Assembly (NCBI GenBank): GCA_034439615.1 | Contig: JAWXAT010000056.1 | Location: forward strand, 1 to 64,000 | Length of the DNA stretch: 64,000 nt | DNA from: Oligoflexia bacterium | GTDB lineage: Bacteria > Bdellovibrionota > Bdellovibrionia > JABDDW01 | Direction: 5' to 3' | Shown: positions 27,610 through 37,463 of the stretch, one piece after another | How positions within the stretch are numbered: the first letter of the stretch is position 1 | How the letters are laid out: the number at the start of each line of letters is the position of its first letter | Position numbers and translations under genes: made by a program | The notes under the pieces: generated by a model | Database searches by the model: none | What the model saw: only the letters and a program-made list of their open reading frames with translations | Told to the model about the DNA's origin: nothing

Positions 27610-28304
27610 ATACTTTTATCCTCAAGAACAATGCGTGCGGCTTCTTGTTCAGCCTCTTTACGGCTTCGCCCAATGCCTTCACCTAATTTTTTCTCACCTA
27701 AATGTACAGCCACTTGAAATGTTTTTTGATGTTCAGGCCCAGAAGTTGTTACGATTTTGTAGTTGGGTACTACTTTATGCTTACTTTGAATTATCTCTTG
27801 AAGCCTGGTTTTATAATCTTTGAAAAACGGTTTACCCATTGAAAGTTCTTCGATACGTGTGGCAAACAATTTTGCTACAACGTGAGTTGAGGCTTTGAGA
27901 TCCGAATCAAGATAAACAGCACCTAAAATCGCCTCTAATGCTGAAGCAAGAATTGAATTTTTCTCTCCACCTTTTGAGGCAATTTCTCCATGCCCCAAGA
28001 CTATAAAATCACTGAGTTTCATTTCTCGCGCGACCTCGGCTAAGGTGGCTTCGTTAACTAGTGAGGCCCTTCTTTTAGAAAGCTCCCCTTCAGAGGCGTG
28101 AAAATCACGATCCATTAAGAGACTGCTGATAGCTAAATCCAAGACAGCATCACCCAAAAATTCAAGTCGCTCATTATGAGCGAACATCTCTTGAGATGAT
28201 GTTTTTTCATGTGCAAATGACTTATGAGTCAGAGCTTCTTGAAGAAGACGTGGAGTCTTAAACGTGTAAACTAATTTTTCTTGTAAGGTAGTCAAGGGTT
28301 TCAA
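27606..28304 (-). CDS. rnc: Ribonuclease III
   Basis: This 232-aa enzyme processes double-stranded rRNA precursors. The signature NERLEFLGDAVLDLAIS holds catalytic Glu and Asp; the second metal-binding region is ASALEAILGAVYLDS. The dsRNA-binding domain occupies about 160-230 (DYKTRLQEIIQSK ... GRSRKEAEQEAARIVLE). The start is TTG at 28304 with AGGGAA 6-7 nt upstream. It is followed by era with an ATGA-type overlap. Confidence 0.95.
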   Translation of the reverse strand: MKPLTTLQEKLVYTFKTPRLLQEALTHKSFAHEKTSSQEMFAHNERLEFLGDAVLDLAISSLLMDRDFHASEGELSKRRASLVNEATLAEVAREMKLSDFIVLGHGEIASKGGEKNSILASALEAILGAVYLDSDLKASTHVVAKLFATRIEELSMGKPFFKDYKTRLQEIIQSKHKVVPNYKIVTTSGPEHQKTFQVAVHLGEKKLGEGIGRSRKEAEQEAARIVLEDKSI

Positions 28305-28358
28305 AATGAATTCCCTAATTTAAAGTTAATCAAAATTAAAATTGTTTTAGCACAGTTT

Positions 28359-29678
28359 TTAGGTATTTGCGACTATACCGGTGAGAATTTGCTCAGAATT
28401 TTTTAGTGGTGAAAGACCTGTAATTTCTACCTTGAGTTCACGATTTATGTACTGAGAATGATCAAATTCCGCTATTTGCACAGGCCAATAATCACGAGAA
28501 AGCCCTTGAGCCCCATGACTTGGATTTTCTAAGATCAATACATCTTTTATGAGCCCAACTTGTTTTTTTGCTGATTCTTTTTGACGCTGTAAACTTAATG
28601 CCCTTAAACGTTTTGCTCGCACATGAATTTCATTTGATTTCAAATGATCAACACGTTTTGAAGCCGTGGTTCCGGGTCTTATGCTGTAAGGAAAAACATG
28701 AATGCGTGTCCATGGTTGTTTTTCTAAAAAAGAATACGTGTCGTTAAAATCATCGTCTGTTTCACCAGGAAATCCAACAATGACATCCATGCCGATGAAT
28801 CCATGGGGCATGACACTCTTAAACTCAGTAAAAAACTGTGCGATATCAGCTTGTGTGTATTTTCTTTTCATATTTGAAAGCACTGCTGAGTTTGCACTTT
28901 GAAGACTCACATGTATATGGGGGCAAAGCCTTGGATTACTCTTAAATAGGCTCCATAACTTTGGTGTGACTTCAATTGGTTCAAGACTTGAGAGTCGCAA
29001 TCTGGGAATTTTAGTTTCGTTTAATACAGCCTCAACTAAATCTGAATAATTAAGCACACCATCTTCATAATCACCGCAATGCACACCTGTGAGTACAACC
29101 TCTTGGAATCCTCGCAAATGTAAATCACGTACGCGATGAATCAAGTGATCTTTAGTAAGACTACGTGATTTTCCACGTGCAAAAGGAATAATACAAAAGC
29201 TACAAAAACTATTACACCCATCTTGAATTTTTAAAAATGCCCGAGTGCGAGAACTTTCTATACCCCCACCCTCATCAAGCTCATCTTTTTTAAAAATATT
29301 GCTGTGAAATACACGCTCACTGCTTTTGCCACTGAGATGATCTTTTACGATTTGTTCAAATTCAGTTTTGTGCGAGTTTCCGATTATTAAATCAGCACCA
29401 GTCAAAGTCTTTAACCGATCAACATCCACTTGGGCAACACAACCAGTGATCACAACCGTTGTGCCAGGATGCAGCGCCTTTATTTTTTTTACGTAACGAT
29501 GGGTTTCAAGACTACTTTTTTCTGTGACAGCACAGCTATTGATAATATGAACTTGGGGGTTCTCACCACTTGCTTTGAATCCAGATCTCTCTAATTTCTG
29601 CTCTAAAAGACTTGTGTCGTAGGTGTTAACCTTACAACCCATCGTGACAATATTAAAAGTTGTTTGAGTGTCAGTCAT
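28359..29678 (-). CDS. mtaB: tRNA t6A37 methylthiotransferase MtaB
   Basis: This 439-aa radical SAM enzyme adds a methylthio group to t6A37 of tRNA. An N-terminal MTTase domain (TMGCKVNTYD, NSCAVTEKS, ITGCVAQ) holds the first three cluster cysteines. The radical SAM motif is CNSFCSFC in KIQDGCNSFCSFCIIPFARG, and a C-terminal TRAM-like domain follows. TMGCKVN rather than the MiaB form, and KIQDGCN, favour MtaB over MiaB or RimO. It lies 6 bp after mnmA in the tRNA-modification operon. Confidence 0.87.
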   Translation of the reverse strand: MTDTQTTFNIVTMGCKVNTYDTSLLEQKLERSGFKASGENPQVHIINSCAVTEKSSLETHRYVKKIKALHPGTTVVITGCVAQVDVDRLKTLTGADLIIGNSHKTEFEQIVKDHLSGKSSERVFHSNIFKKDELDEGGGIESSRTRAFLKIQDGCNSFCSFCIIPFARGKSRSLTKDHLIHRVRDLHLRGFQEVVLTGVHCGDYEDGVLNYSDLVEAVLNETKIPRLRLSSLEPIEVTPKLWSLFKSNPRLCPHIHVSLQSANSAVLSNMKRKYTQADIAQFFTEFKSVMPHGFIGMDVIVGFPGETDDDFNDTYSFLEKQPWTRIHVFPYSIRPGTTASKRVDHLKSNEIHVRAKRLRALSLQRQKESAKKQVGLIKDVLILENPSHGAQGLSRDYWPVQIAEFDHSQYINRELKVEITGLSPLKNSEQILTGIVANT

Positions 29679-29684
29679 TTGAAG

Positions 29685-30809
29685 TTATGAAGCAATCCAT
29701 CCGCCGCCTACAACGGTATCGTCTTTATAAAAGACAGCTGCTTGGCCAGGGGTTATGGCTCGTTGACCTTCGTGAAAATCAACCCATATTTCACCATCAT
29801 CTGCTTTTCTTAAGCGAGCTTTTGCGCCTTCATGTCTGTGTCTGATTTTTACAACATACTCATTTTCAAAATGCGGCTCTTGCATCCAATTGAGCTTTCG
29901 AACTTTCATGCTCTTAGAAAATAAAAGATCTTCAGGCCCCACATATACAGTGCCCGACTTTGCATCTATTTTTACTACATACAAAGGTTTACTGTGATCA
30001 AAACCAAGACCACGCCTTTGCCCTACTGTAAAACCATGAATGCCAGTGTGAGTGCCGATTTTAACATTCTCTGGAAGCATCATGATATCACCTTGACTTA
30101 AAAGATCAGAACTCACTCGTGATTCAATGAATTTTGCGTAACCAAGTTTTGATACAAAACAAATCTCTTGGCTGTCTTTTTTCTTTGCATTTAATAAATC
30201 AAATCTCTGCGCATGCATTCGCACTTCATCTTTTGTCATATCACCAACGGGAAATAAAAGATGTTTAAGTAATTCTTTATTGAGCGTAAAAAGAAAATAA
30301 CTTTGATCTTTTAACGGATCTCGTCCTTTAACCAAAACGTGTTGGGAATCACCTGTTTCTTGAACTTCTCCGAGTTGAACATAATGACCCGTCGCAAGAT
30401 AATCACAGCCCAACTCTTTCATCTTCACAAAGAGATGATCAAACTTTAAAAACGTATTACAGTTTACACAGGGGTTGGGTGTACGACCTTCAAGATACTC
30501 ATGAACAAAATTATCAATTACATAGGCTTGAAATTTACTTTCACAATTCATAACGTAAAAAGGAATATCTAATCGATCAGCAACACTTCTTGCATCTTGT
30601 ACATCGATTGATGAGCAACAAGTACCATTTTTTGCAGGCTGAGTGATGTCACATTCATTCTCTGAATAATCCCAAACTTGCATCGTAATGCCTATGACGT
30701 CATAACCTTGTTCACGAAGAAGTGCTGCAACAACAGAGCTGTCAACACCACCACTCATGGCGACTAATACTTTTTTTCCATTTTTTTTAACATTATCAAG
30801 ATTTACCAC
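29685..30809 (-). CDS. mnmA: tRNA-specific 2-thiouridylase MnmA
   Basis: This 374-aa enzyme makes the 2-thio group of s2U34 in tRNA-Lys/Glu/Gln. The PP-loop ATP motif is [15 protein letters not shown]. The catalytic Cys region is [17 protein letters not shown], with the partner Cys in SQEICFV. A C-terminal barrel ends in [10 protein letters not shown]. It overlaps the cysteine desulfurase gene by 7 bp, which supplies its sulfur. Confidence 0.95.
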   Translation of the reverse strand: MVNLDNVKKNGKKVLVAMSGGVDSSVVAALLREQGYDVIGITMQVWDYSENECDITQPAKNGTCCSSIDVQDARSVADRLDIPFYVMNCESKFQAYVIDNFVHEYLEGRTPNPCVNCNTFLKFDHLFVKMKELGCDYLATGHYVQLGEVQETGDSQHVLVKGRDPLKDQSYFLFTLNKELLKHLLFPVGDMTKDEVRMHAQRFDLLNAKKKDSQEICFVSKLGYAKFIESRVSSDLLSQGDIMMLPENVKIGTHTGIHGFTVGQRRGLGFDHSKPLYVVKIDAKSGTVYVGPEDLLFSKSMKVRKLNWMQEPHFENEYVVKIRHRHEGAKARLRKADDGEIWVDFHEGQRAITPGQAAVFYKDDTVVGGGWIAS

Positions 30810-31987
30810 GCCATTTCCTTATCTTCTCTTTCAACTAATTGCAAATTTGCTTCGCGCATCTTTGTTATCGCTTTTATTAATGCTTCGTAAAAACTTGAAA
30901 CTTCTTCTTGAGTTGTTAACCATCCAAGACTGATGCGTAAACTTTGTGATGCTTCTTCACTTGTCAAACCCATCGCCGTTAATACGGGGCTTGGTTCTTG
31001 GCTTCCCGAACTACATGCAGCACCACTACTTACTGCAAAACCTTGTGTGTCTAAGTTAATGAGTAAAGTCTCACCATCTGTGTTTGAAAAAGTAACATTG
31101 ATGGTGTTGGCTACTCTTAATGACTTGTCACCTGTGATAAAACAATCAGAAATATTTGTTTTAATTTTTTCTTCTAACTGATCTCTGAATTGCTTAAGGC
31201 GCTCACTTGTTTCGTTAATACGCGGACCCAATATCTTCACAGCCTCACCTAGACTTGAAATAGCGAGCGTGTTCTCAGTACCCGCACGACGTGATCTCTC
31301 TTGCCCACCACCATGAATAAGTGATTCAAGGCGTTTTCCTGATTTTACATACAAAAAACCAGAACCTTTAAGTGAGTAAAACTTGTGTCCTGCAAAGCTT
31401 GCGAAATCAACTCCAAGATCTTTTAAATCAATTGGAATTTTACCTAGGGCCTGCACCATATCAGAATGAACCAGGGCACCCACACTATGGGCACGACTTG
31501 TAATTTCTTTAAGTGGAAAAATATTTCCTGTTTCGTTATTCACAAGCTGAATAGTTACAAGACCCGTCTGAGGAGTGAGCAAAGTATCAAGTTGAGTGAG
31601 ATCAACAGAGCCGTCTTTTGAAACTTTGAGCCATTTAATTATAAAGCCCTTTTTTTTCAAATAATCCATCGTCTTAAGCACAGATGGATGCTCAACGGTT
31701 GAAGAAATTATTTCTCGACGCGTCTCAGCCAAAATTCCAATGGCTCCCTTAAGCACAAGGTTATTGGCTTCACTTCCGCCGGCTGTAAATACAATCTCTA
31801 GGGGATCAATGTTGAGAAATTTTGAGATATTTTCACGAGCCATTGAGATAGCTTTTTTTGATTCTCGACCTGCCCAATGCACACTGCTGGGATTTCCAAA
31901 TTTTGCAATAGCTTGAGTCACCGCCAAAACAAGTTCGGGGTGTAGAGGTGTTGTTGCGTTGTAATCAAGATAAATACGGGAATTCAT
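30803..31987 (-). CDS. Cysteine desulfurase (NifS/IscS-like)
   Basis: About 394 aa from ATG 31987 ([18 protein letters not shown]); a 32056 start would add 23 unrelated residues. This PLP enzyme turns cysteine into alanine and an enzyme persulfide. The PLP Lys is in [13 protein letters not shown], and the mobile Cys loop is [17 protein letters not shown]. The adjacent mnmA suggests it serves as a dedicated sulfur donor for tRNA thiolation. It starts the long minus-strand operon that runs to the NSS transporter. IscS versus NifS cannot be separated by eye. Confidence 0.92.
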   Translation of the reverse strand: MNSRIYLDYNATTPLHPELVLAVTQAIAKFGNPSSVHWAGRESKKAISMARENISKFLNIDPLEIVFTAGGSEANNLVLKGAIGILAETRREIISSTVEHPSVLKTMDYLKKKGFIIKWLKVSKDGSVDLTQLDTLLTPQTGLVTIQLVNNETGNIFPLKEITSRAHSVGALVHSDMVQALGKIPIDLKDLGVDFASFAGHKFYSLKGSGFLYVKSGKRLESLIHGGGQERSRRAGTENTLAISSLGEAVKILGPRINETSERLKQFRDQLEEKIKTNISDCFITGDKSLRVANTINVTFSNTDGETLLINLDTQGFAVSSGAACSSGSQEPSPVLTAMGLTSEEASQSLRISLGWLTTQEEVSSFYEALIKAITKMREANLQLVEREDKEMAW

Positions 31988-32104
31988 TGTCATCTCGCAT
32001 GCTAAATAAAGAAACCTAGATACCACAAGACAAGCCTTTGTGTCGAGCTTGGACATTGATAACTCACTTTAAGAGAGATCCCTAAGTATTTGAATTTAAA
32101 TGAA

Positions 32105-35100
32105 TTACGCGGGCTTCTTAATAATTATAAGAGGTACAGGGCTTCGAACGAGCGGAGCATTTGGGTCACGGCGATTAAATCCAGGCACCTGATGTAAATA
32201 GCACCACCTTAACATGCCCGATTTCCAGCAATAAGTTGTACGAGTGATATTTCCAGAATCAACAGCATCGCGCAGCTGATCTACCCTGTAAGGACCATAG
32301 GTTTTTGTATCTGTTCCGTAGATATACCATTCATCTAATGTGGCAACGGCTTGTAAATCATCCGATGGCATTTCAGCGTTGATGGCTTTATCAGGATTAT
32401 GCACGCGTCTTGTGAATAGAGGCATTTGCGCCAAGGGCGTCATTTGAGCATCGCCATGTTTGAAAACAAAAGCTTCGTTAAAAGGAAACCCAGGTTGAGC
32501 AACCAAAACTTTGATTTGCGCAACAGTAAATGGGCCATCTTGCTCTTTACTTAAAGGATCCTTTGCCACATACCATTTGTCATGGGTGTTTGACATAGTT
32601 GGAATAGGTGGCTGCTCTTTAGCCATGCGTAACGGCCCTTTGGGATCTAGTTTTGTTGGAAATTGTTCGGAGGGCAATTTCGCCTCAGGTACAAACAAAT
32701 TTGAACCTTGAGTTTCAAATTCCTGAACTAGTGGCGAGGGTTGATGATTCACGTCTTGAGTAATTTCTGCGTATGAAACATCTAATACTACAGTTTTTAA
32801 TTGTTCAGGCTGTTCTTGATTCGAGATGGGGGCAGATATTTGCGCTTCTTGAACTGGTGGTGAGATGATATCAAATTCAAGTTCAGGCAAAGGTTGTTTT
32901 GCTTGAGCAACGGCCGTTGGTGGTGGTTGACCTTGTGATGACATAGGAATGGGTGCTGCTAATGACGATGATGTCGATGCCGATCCCGCTGGCATACTGA
33001 GTCCCATGGATGCTGAGTTAAAAAATGGATCATCCGCAGCTGGAGGTTGAACCGCATAGCCTGGCTGTATTGATACTTGGGATTGTCCACGTGGAGGATC
33101 TTGCACAGGCGGTGCATATTGCACGGATGGTTCAGGTTGCACAGGTGGTGCGTGTTGCACTGGCGGTGCGTGTTGCACTTGATGTTGTGGTTGCGCAATA
33201 TATGTCGGCGCTGCATGGGTGTTGTATTGTGCCGCTACATTTAACCTTGGCGATGATTCCTCTATTTCAATGTCATCGCTTTCATCTTCTTCATGACGAG
33301 ATTTTAAATGTTTTTTACGATGACTTGCAACTTTGTGCTTTTTCTTTAATTTAGGTTTCGGCTTTGGTGTGGGCTCATCATATTCATCGTCAAAAACTTC
33401 ACTTTGCACCCAGTCTTTGATAGTTGATTGTTGCTCAGCATTCAAAACAGTTTCAAGTACACCGTCTGCATTTTTAATTCCAATGACTTGATAAACGCTA
33501 AGATTATCAGCCTTACCTTTAACTTTGATAGACATTAATGGTCCAACTACCACGCCCTTACTCTTAACAAGTGCGTAAGTGGCATCGCTGATAAGAAGAT
33601 CACTTGCGTGTTCTTTATTTGCTGACTCAATACGACTGGCTTGATTTATAGTATCGCCAATAACTGTGTATTCTAAGCGTTGATCAGAGCCGATATTCCC
33701 AGCTAAAACTTCTCCTGTGTGAATCCCCATTCCGATTTTAATTTCAGGTTGGCTACGGGACTTTCTTTTTTTGTTCAGAGCAATCATCGCTTTACGCATT
33801 TCAACAGCTGCCGCTACGGCATCAAAAGCATCTTGTGTACCAGAATTTGGAACACCCCAAAGAGCCATAATCGCATCGCCGACATATTTATCTACGACCC
33901 CGTGATGTTTATAGATAATGGTTACCATTTCAGTCATGTACTCATTAAGCATGCGAACAACTTCATCAGGCGTCATAGATTCGCTTAACGGTGTAAACCC
34001 TCTGATGTCGCTGAAAAATATCGTGGCGATTTTTCTCTCTCCGCCTAACTTAATTTCTCCTGATAATATTTTTTGGGCTATTTCTTTTGAATGAAATTTA
34101 CTAAATGTGCTTTTTAATTTATCTCGCTCTTGCAAACCAACAGTCATTTTCTTAAAAGCTGTCGTAAGCGCGCCAATTTCGTCATTACTCTTTGGCTCAA
34201 GATTAACATTAAAATCTCCTTGAGCAATTTTTTCTGTAGCCCAATAAAGATAACTCAACGGACTTGTCATCGACTGTGAGAATACAAAATTAAAAATAAA
34301 TGCCAGGCCCACAACAATGCACGTAACAAGTAATGCTCTGTACTGAACGCGCATTACTGCAGCAAGGGCTTGCTCTCTTTTTACTTGAGCGACAACACCT
34401 GCACCACCAATACCCAAAGTTTTGTAAGCACCGATATAGGCTTCGCCATGAGTGTCTTCAAATTCCATTTGGTGATTGTTTAATTTGCCTTCGCGCATTT
34501 TTTGTACAATCGGATAAGTAGAGACGTTGTAATTTTGAACAATCATCTTTGGGTCTGAATGCACAAGTAAATTACCGCCTGCATCGACGAGGTAAGCCGT
34601 TAAAAATGATTTCCCTGCAAATAGTTTAATAAGTGCTTCTTGACGAAGTTCGCAGCGCACAAGCAAGCGCTCTTTACTTTGTGCACTTTCTTTTGTCAAA
34701 AAGGCTATTGTCAAAATCGGTTTTTTAAGTAACGGAGAAGTATTTAAAAGCGAAATAGTATCGGGGCGCTTTGCAACTGCATTTGCAATCACCGAAACAG
34801 GGCGACTTTTAAGATCTTCAAGAGTAAGATCAAATTCTGCAAGTACTTCGTCTTTGGTTGCAAAATAAATTTCATGATACCCGCCTTGCGAAGCCGGTCG
34901 ATAAACACCGAATGATAAAATTTCATCGTTTGATCGCAAAACATTTTGAATTAACTGCTGTGATTCTGGAGTAAGACTCTGACCTTTTGCTTGGGCCACT
35001 GTTTGAGTCATGAGGTTCATTTTGTCGGTTGAGTCTTTAAGAATAACAAAAGCTTGGTTTGCTAGTGATTCAGCTGTGTCTTTATTCATTTCTTGGACAC

Positions 35101-35221
35101 GTGTGAGTGATTCTTCACGAAAAAGATCCGTTGCGATGTACACAACTACACCAATGGCGATAACAACAATGAGTGTTACCATAAAAATCAGTTTCGTAGA
35201 TATTCCAAGACGTATCTTCAC
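32105..35221 (-). CDS. Membrane adenylate/guanylate cyclase with HAMP and two C-terminal GYF-like domains
   Basis: This 1038-aa protein has a first helix at about 11-33, a periplasmic Cache-like sensor (35-295), a second helix (300-322) and HAMP (323-375). The class III cyclase domain (about 400-570) has FFSDIRGFT, DKYVGDAIMALWG and VIGDTINQASRIE; both metal Asp and the adenine-selecting Lys/Asp are present, so cAMP is the likely product. A basic linker (KPKPKLKKKHK) and a long Pro/Gln/His region with HAPPVQ repeats lead to two GYF_2-like modules (DKWYVAKDP...GPFT, DEWYIYGTD...YGPYRVDQL). It is divergent from the FecR-like gene. The cyclase-GYF fusion is unusual. Confidence 0.87.
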   Translation of the reverse strand: MKIRLGISTKLIFMVTLIVVIAIGVVVYIATDLFREESLTRVQEMNKDTAESLANQAFVILKDSTDKMNLMTQTVAQAKGQSLTPESQQLIQNVLRSNDEILSFGVYRPASQGGYHEIYFATKDEVLAEFDLTLEDLKSRPVSVIANAVAKRPDTISLLNTSPLLKKPILTIAFLTKESAQSKERLLVRCELRQEALIKLFAGKSFLTAYLVDAGGNLLVHSDPKMIVQNYNVSTYPIVQKMREGKLNNHQMEFEDTHGEAYIGAYKTLGIGGAGVVAQVKREQALAAVMRVQYRALLVTCIVVGLAFIFNFVFSQSMTSPLSYLYWATEKIAQGDFNVNLEPKSNDEIGALTTAFKKMTVGLQERDKLKSTFSKFHSKEIAQKILSGEIKLGGERKIATIFFSDIRGFTPLSESMTPDEVVRMLNEYMTEMVTIIYKHHGVVDKYVGDAIMALWGVPNSGTQDAFDAVAAAVEMRKAMIALNKKRKSRSQPEIKIGMGIHTGEVLAGNIGSDQRLEYTVIGDTINQASRIESANKEHASDLLISDATYALVKSKGVVVGPLMSIKVKGKADNLSVYQVIGIKNADGVLETVLNAEQQSTIKDWVQSEVFDDEYDEPTPKPKPKLKKKHKVASHRKKHLKSRHEEDESDDIEIEESSPRLNVAAQYNTHAAPTYIAQPQHQVQHAPPVQHAPPVQPEPSVQYAPPVQDPPRGQSQVSIQPGYAVQPPAADDPFFNSASMGLSMPAGSASTSSSLAAPIPMSSQGQPPPTAVAQAKQPLPELEFDIISPPVQEAQISAPISNQEQPEQLKTVVLDVSYAEITQDVNHQPSPLVQEFETQGSNLFVPEAKLPSEQFPTKLDPKGPLRMAKEQPPIPTMSNTHDKWYVAKDPLSKEQDGPFTVAQIKVLVAQPGFPFNEAFVFKHGDAQMTPLAQMPLFTRRVHNPDKAINAEMPSDDLQAVATLDEWYIYGTDTKTYGPYRVDQLRDAVDSGNITRTTYCWKSGMLRWCYLHQVPGFNRRDPNAPLVRSPVPLIIIKKPA

Positions 35222-35312
35222 ATCATGTAAATCGGATATATTTTAAAAAACCTTTAAGAATCTCGCACATTTTGTCGATCAGTGATCGCATCACTTTGTG
35301 GAGAAAACAACC
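35222..35312. promoter_or_regulatory. Shared promoter region of cyclase and FecR-like genes
   Basis: A short gap of about 90 bp separates the divergent cyclase and FecR/Fn3 genes. GTGGAG at 35298-35303 is placed well (9 nt) as the ribosome site for TTG 35313. The upstream in-frame GTG at 35298 has no such site. Joint regulation of the two genes is likely. Confidence 0.4.
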
Positions 35313-37463
35313 TTGGATAGTTGGACTAAGAATATTACAGTGTTATTACCAGTGCTGATCGGCATTGGAATAGCTGGATATTATCTTTTTCAAGACTATC
35401 ATCCAGCTAACGAAGAGGTTGAGGGTGAAATACAACGTGAAGTAGTCGGTGAAATTCTTTTCTCAGAGAATAATGTCAAACGTCAATTCGGAAACGACGT
35501 TATGTGGGACGCCATTGCTACAAAAACAAGTGTCTATAACAAAGACTCCATTCGAACAGGCAAAGATAGCACAACAGCGATTAAGCTCACCGACAACAGC
35601 GTTATTGAACTAGGTGAAAATAGTCTTATTGTTTTAGATAAATCTCAACAAAGTTTAGGAATTAATTTTAAAGCAGGAGATATTTTAGCAAAAAGCTCAA
35701 GCACTGGCCTTGATATCAAAATTAAAGATTCAGTTTTGAGAGGAGCAGGCTCAGAATTAAAAATTAAAGCAGGAGCAGATTCACAATCAAGTATTGAAGT
35801 AGCACGCGGTAGAGTAATTCTTACTGATAAAAATAAAAAGCAAACTGAACTTAATCAGACAGAACAAGCTGGGCTCAGCACAGATGGTCTTGGTGCGATT
35901 AGTAAAATCTCAGTGGTACTTAAAAACCCTGAACACAAAACGCAAGTACAATCAAATCGTGATGAATTAAGACACCCCTTTACGTGGGAAGTCTTAAGAG
36001 CAGAACTAAAAGAAGAACAATTTGAAATTTCAAAAACAAAATTATTTAAACCTGAATCTACAAAAATATTTAAAGCCCACCAAGCAATTAACGCCACACT
36101 TACACAAGGTGTGCAATTTTGGCGCGTTGGTTGGAAAGACAAGGGCCAAATGTATTTTACTGAAACAAGACAAATCACCGTCGGTCACGATAAGCGTTTA
36201 GAACTAACATACCCTGAAAATGAAACTCGATTTGATCTAGAGCCTGAAGAAAACCAATTAGAAATGCAGTGGCGAAGTCAGATTCCGGTTAAAATTTATG
36301 TACTAGAGATTGCAGCCTCTAGTGATTTTAAAAGCATCGCCCTCACACGCTCGCTTGCAGATACAAAAGCTTTTGTTAAAGATCTCCCCCCTCAAGTTTA
36401 TTATTGGCGCGTTAGAGCATTTGGAGATAAAAACGCAGAGCTTGCCGTTTCGCCAGTATCAAGCTTTACTTTAAAGGTACGACTCCCAAAGCTTCCTGAG
36501 CTGATTAAACCTGTTCATGAACAAGATTGGGAAACTTCAGAGCCCATAGAGTTTAACTGGAAGAAAATGGAGAATGCTTCTGAATATCGAATATCAATTA
36601 CCAGAGATTTCGAACAACGAGAAATAGTAAAAACAAAAGTGGTTTCTGCTAACAGCTTTTCTTGGTCCTGGACAACTCCAAGTCATTACTATTGGAGCGT
36701 TAAAGCCATAGGTACAAAACAATCAACAATTGCAGCTAGTGAAATTAGACGCGTCAATATTAAACCAAAAGCGCGTGCCTCTGCATTTATGTTGATATAT
36801 CCAAAACTAAAAGGTGAAGTAATTCGAGATCAGTCAGAAAACCCTGAACCGATTTTATTTCAATGGCAAATCACTCGACCACTGCCAGGCCCAACTACAA
36901 TCATACTTTCAAAAAATATAGAATTTAAAGATGCTGTTAAACAAGATAATCTCACCAAACTTTCTGTTCCGATCAGATTAAAATCATTAGGTATATATTA
37001 CTGGAAACTCACAAGCTCCCAGGCAAAAGATGCAGGTAAAACCGCAGAGCAATCAAAAGATTTAAAAGAAGAATCAAGTGAAGTTGGAACATTTACCCTT
37101 AAATTATCGAGTAACTCACTTGCACCAGTTTTAATTGAGCCTGTTAATAAAGCAAATGTTGAGTATGAAGAAAAAGATGTAGCAGTAAAGTTTGTGTGGA
37201 AACCTTTAGTACCTTCATCGCAATACCACATTGTAGTTGAGCGCGTGGATATAAAATCTGGTCAGCGTGTAACTGTAGTTGATCGTGTAGTTAAAGAGCT
37301 TACTTTTTTATCACCACCGCTAGCTGAAGGCACTTACGTATGGTCAGTATCTGGAATGGATGAGCAAGGGCTTGAAACATCAACAAGTAGAGCAAGTGAA
37401 TTTAATATTATTCCTCAAGTACTCATGGAACCCCCAAAGCTTAATGCTCCGGTGATCAAATGA
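35313..37463 (+). CDS. FecR-domain protein with Fn3-like repeats
   Basis: About 716 aa from TTG 35313 (the frame is open to GTG 35298). An N-terminal membrane anchor (ITVLLPVLIGIGIAGYYLF) is followed by a FecR domain (about 50-180; DSIRTGKDSTTAIKLTDNS, GAGSELKI, VARGRVIL). Four or five beta-sandwich repeats of the 'F.W......Y.......YYW.V.A' type run to the end. The protein would be periplasmic, binding another envelope protein or glycan. It overlaps the next gene by ATGA and is probably a partner of it. FecR here need not be an iron regulator, since no sigma/FecA genes are present. Confidence 0.82.
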   Translation: MDSWTKNITVLLPVLIGIGIAGYYLFQDYHPANEEVEGEIQREVVGEILFSENNVKRQFGNDVMWDAIATKTSVYNKDSIRTGKDSTTAIKLTDNSVIELGENSLIVLDKSQQSLGINFKAGDILAKSSSTGLDIKIKDSVLRGAGSELKIKAGADSQSSIEVARGRVILTDKNKKQTELNQTEQAGLSTDGLGAISKISVVLKNPEHKTQVQSNRDELRHPFTWEVLRAELKEEQFEISKTKLFKPESTKIFKAHQAINATLTQGVQFWRVGWKDKGQMYFTETRQITVGHDKRLELTYPENETRFDLEPEENQLEMQWRSQIPVKIYVLEIAASSDFKSIALTRSLADTKAFVKDLPPQVYYWRVRAFGDKNAELAVSPVSSFTLKVRLPKLPELIKPVHEQDWETSEPIEFNWKKMENASEYRISITRDFEQREIVKTKVVSANSFSWSWTTPSHYYWSVKAIGTKQSTIAASEIRRVNIKPKARASAFMLIYPKLKGEVIRDQSENPEPILFQWQITRPLPGPTTIILSKNIEFKDAVKQDNLTKLSVPIRLKSLGIYYWKLTSSQAKDAGKTAEQSKDLKEESSEVGTFTLKLSSNSLAPVLIEPVNKANVEYEEKDVAVKFVWKPLVPSSQYHIVVERVDIKSGQRVTVVDRVVKELTFLSPPLAEGTYVWSVSGMDEQGLETSTSRASEFNIIPQVLMEPPKLNAPVIK

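Noticed and set aside
33120-33185. 18-bp tandem DNA repeat in the cyclase gene as a CRISPR or VNTR element
   Set aside because: It only encodes the HAPPVQ low-complexity linker; units are adjacent without spacers.
35313-37463. FecR iron-uptake regulator
   Set aside because: No ECF sigma factor or TonB receptor is adjacent, and most of the protein is Fn3-like repeats.
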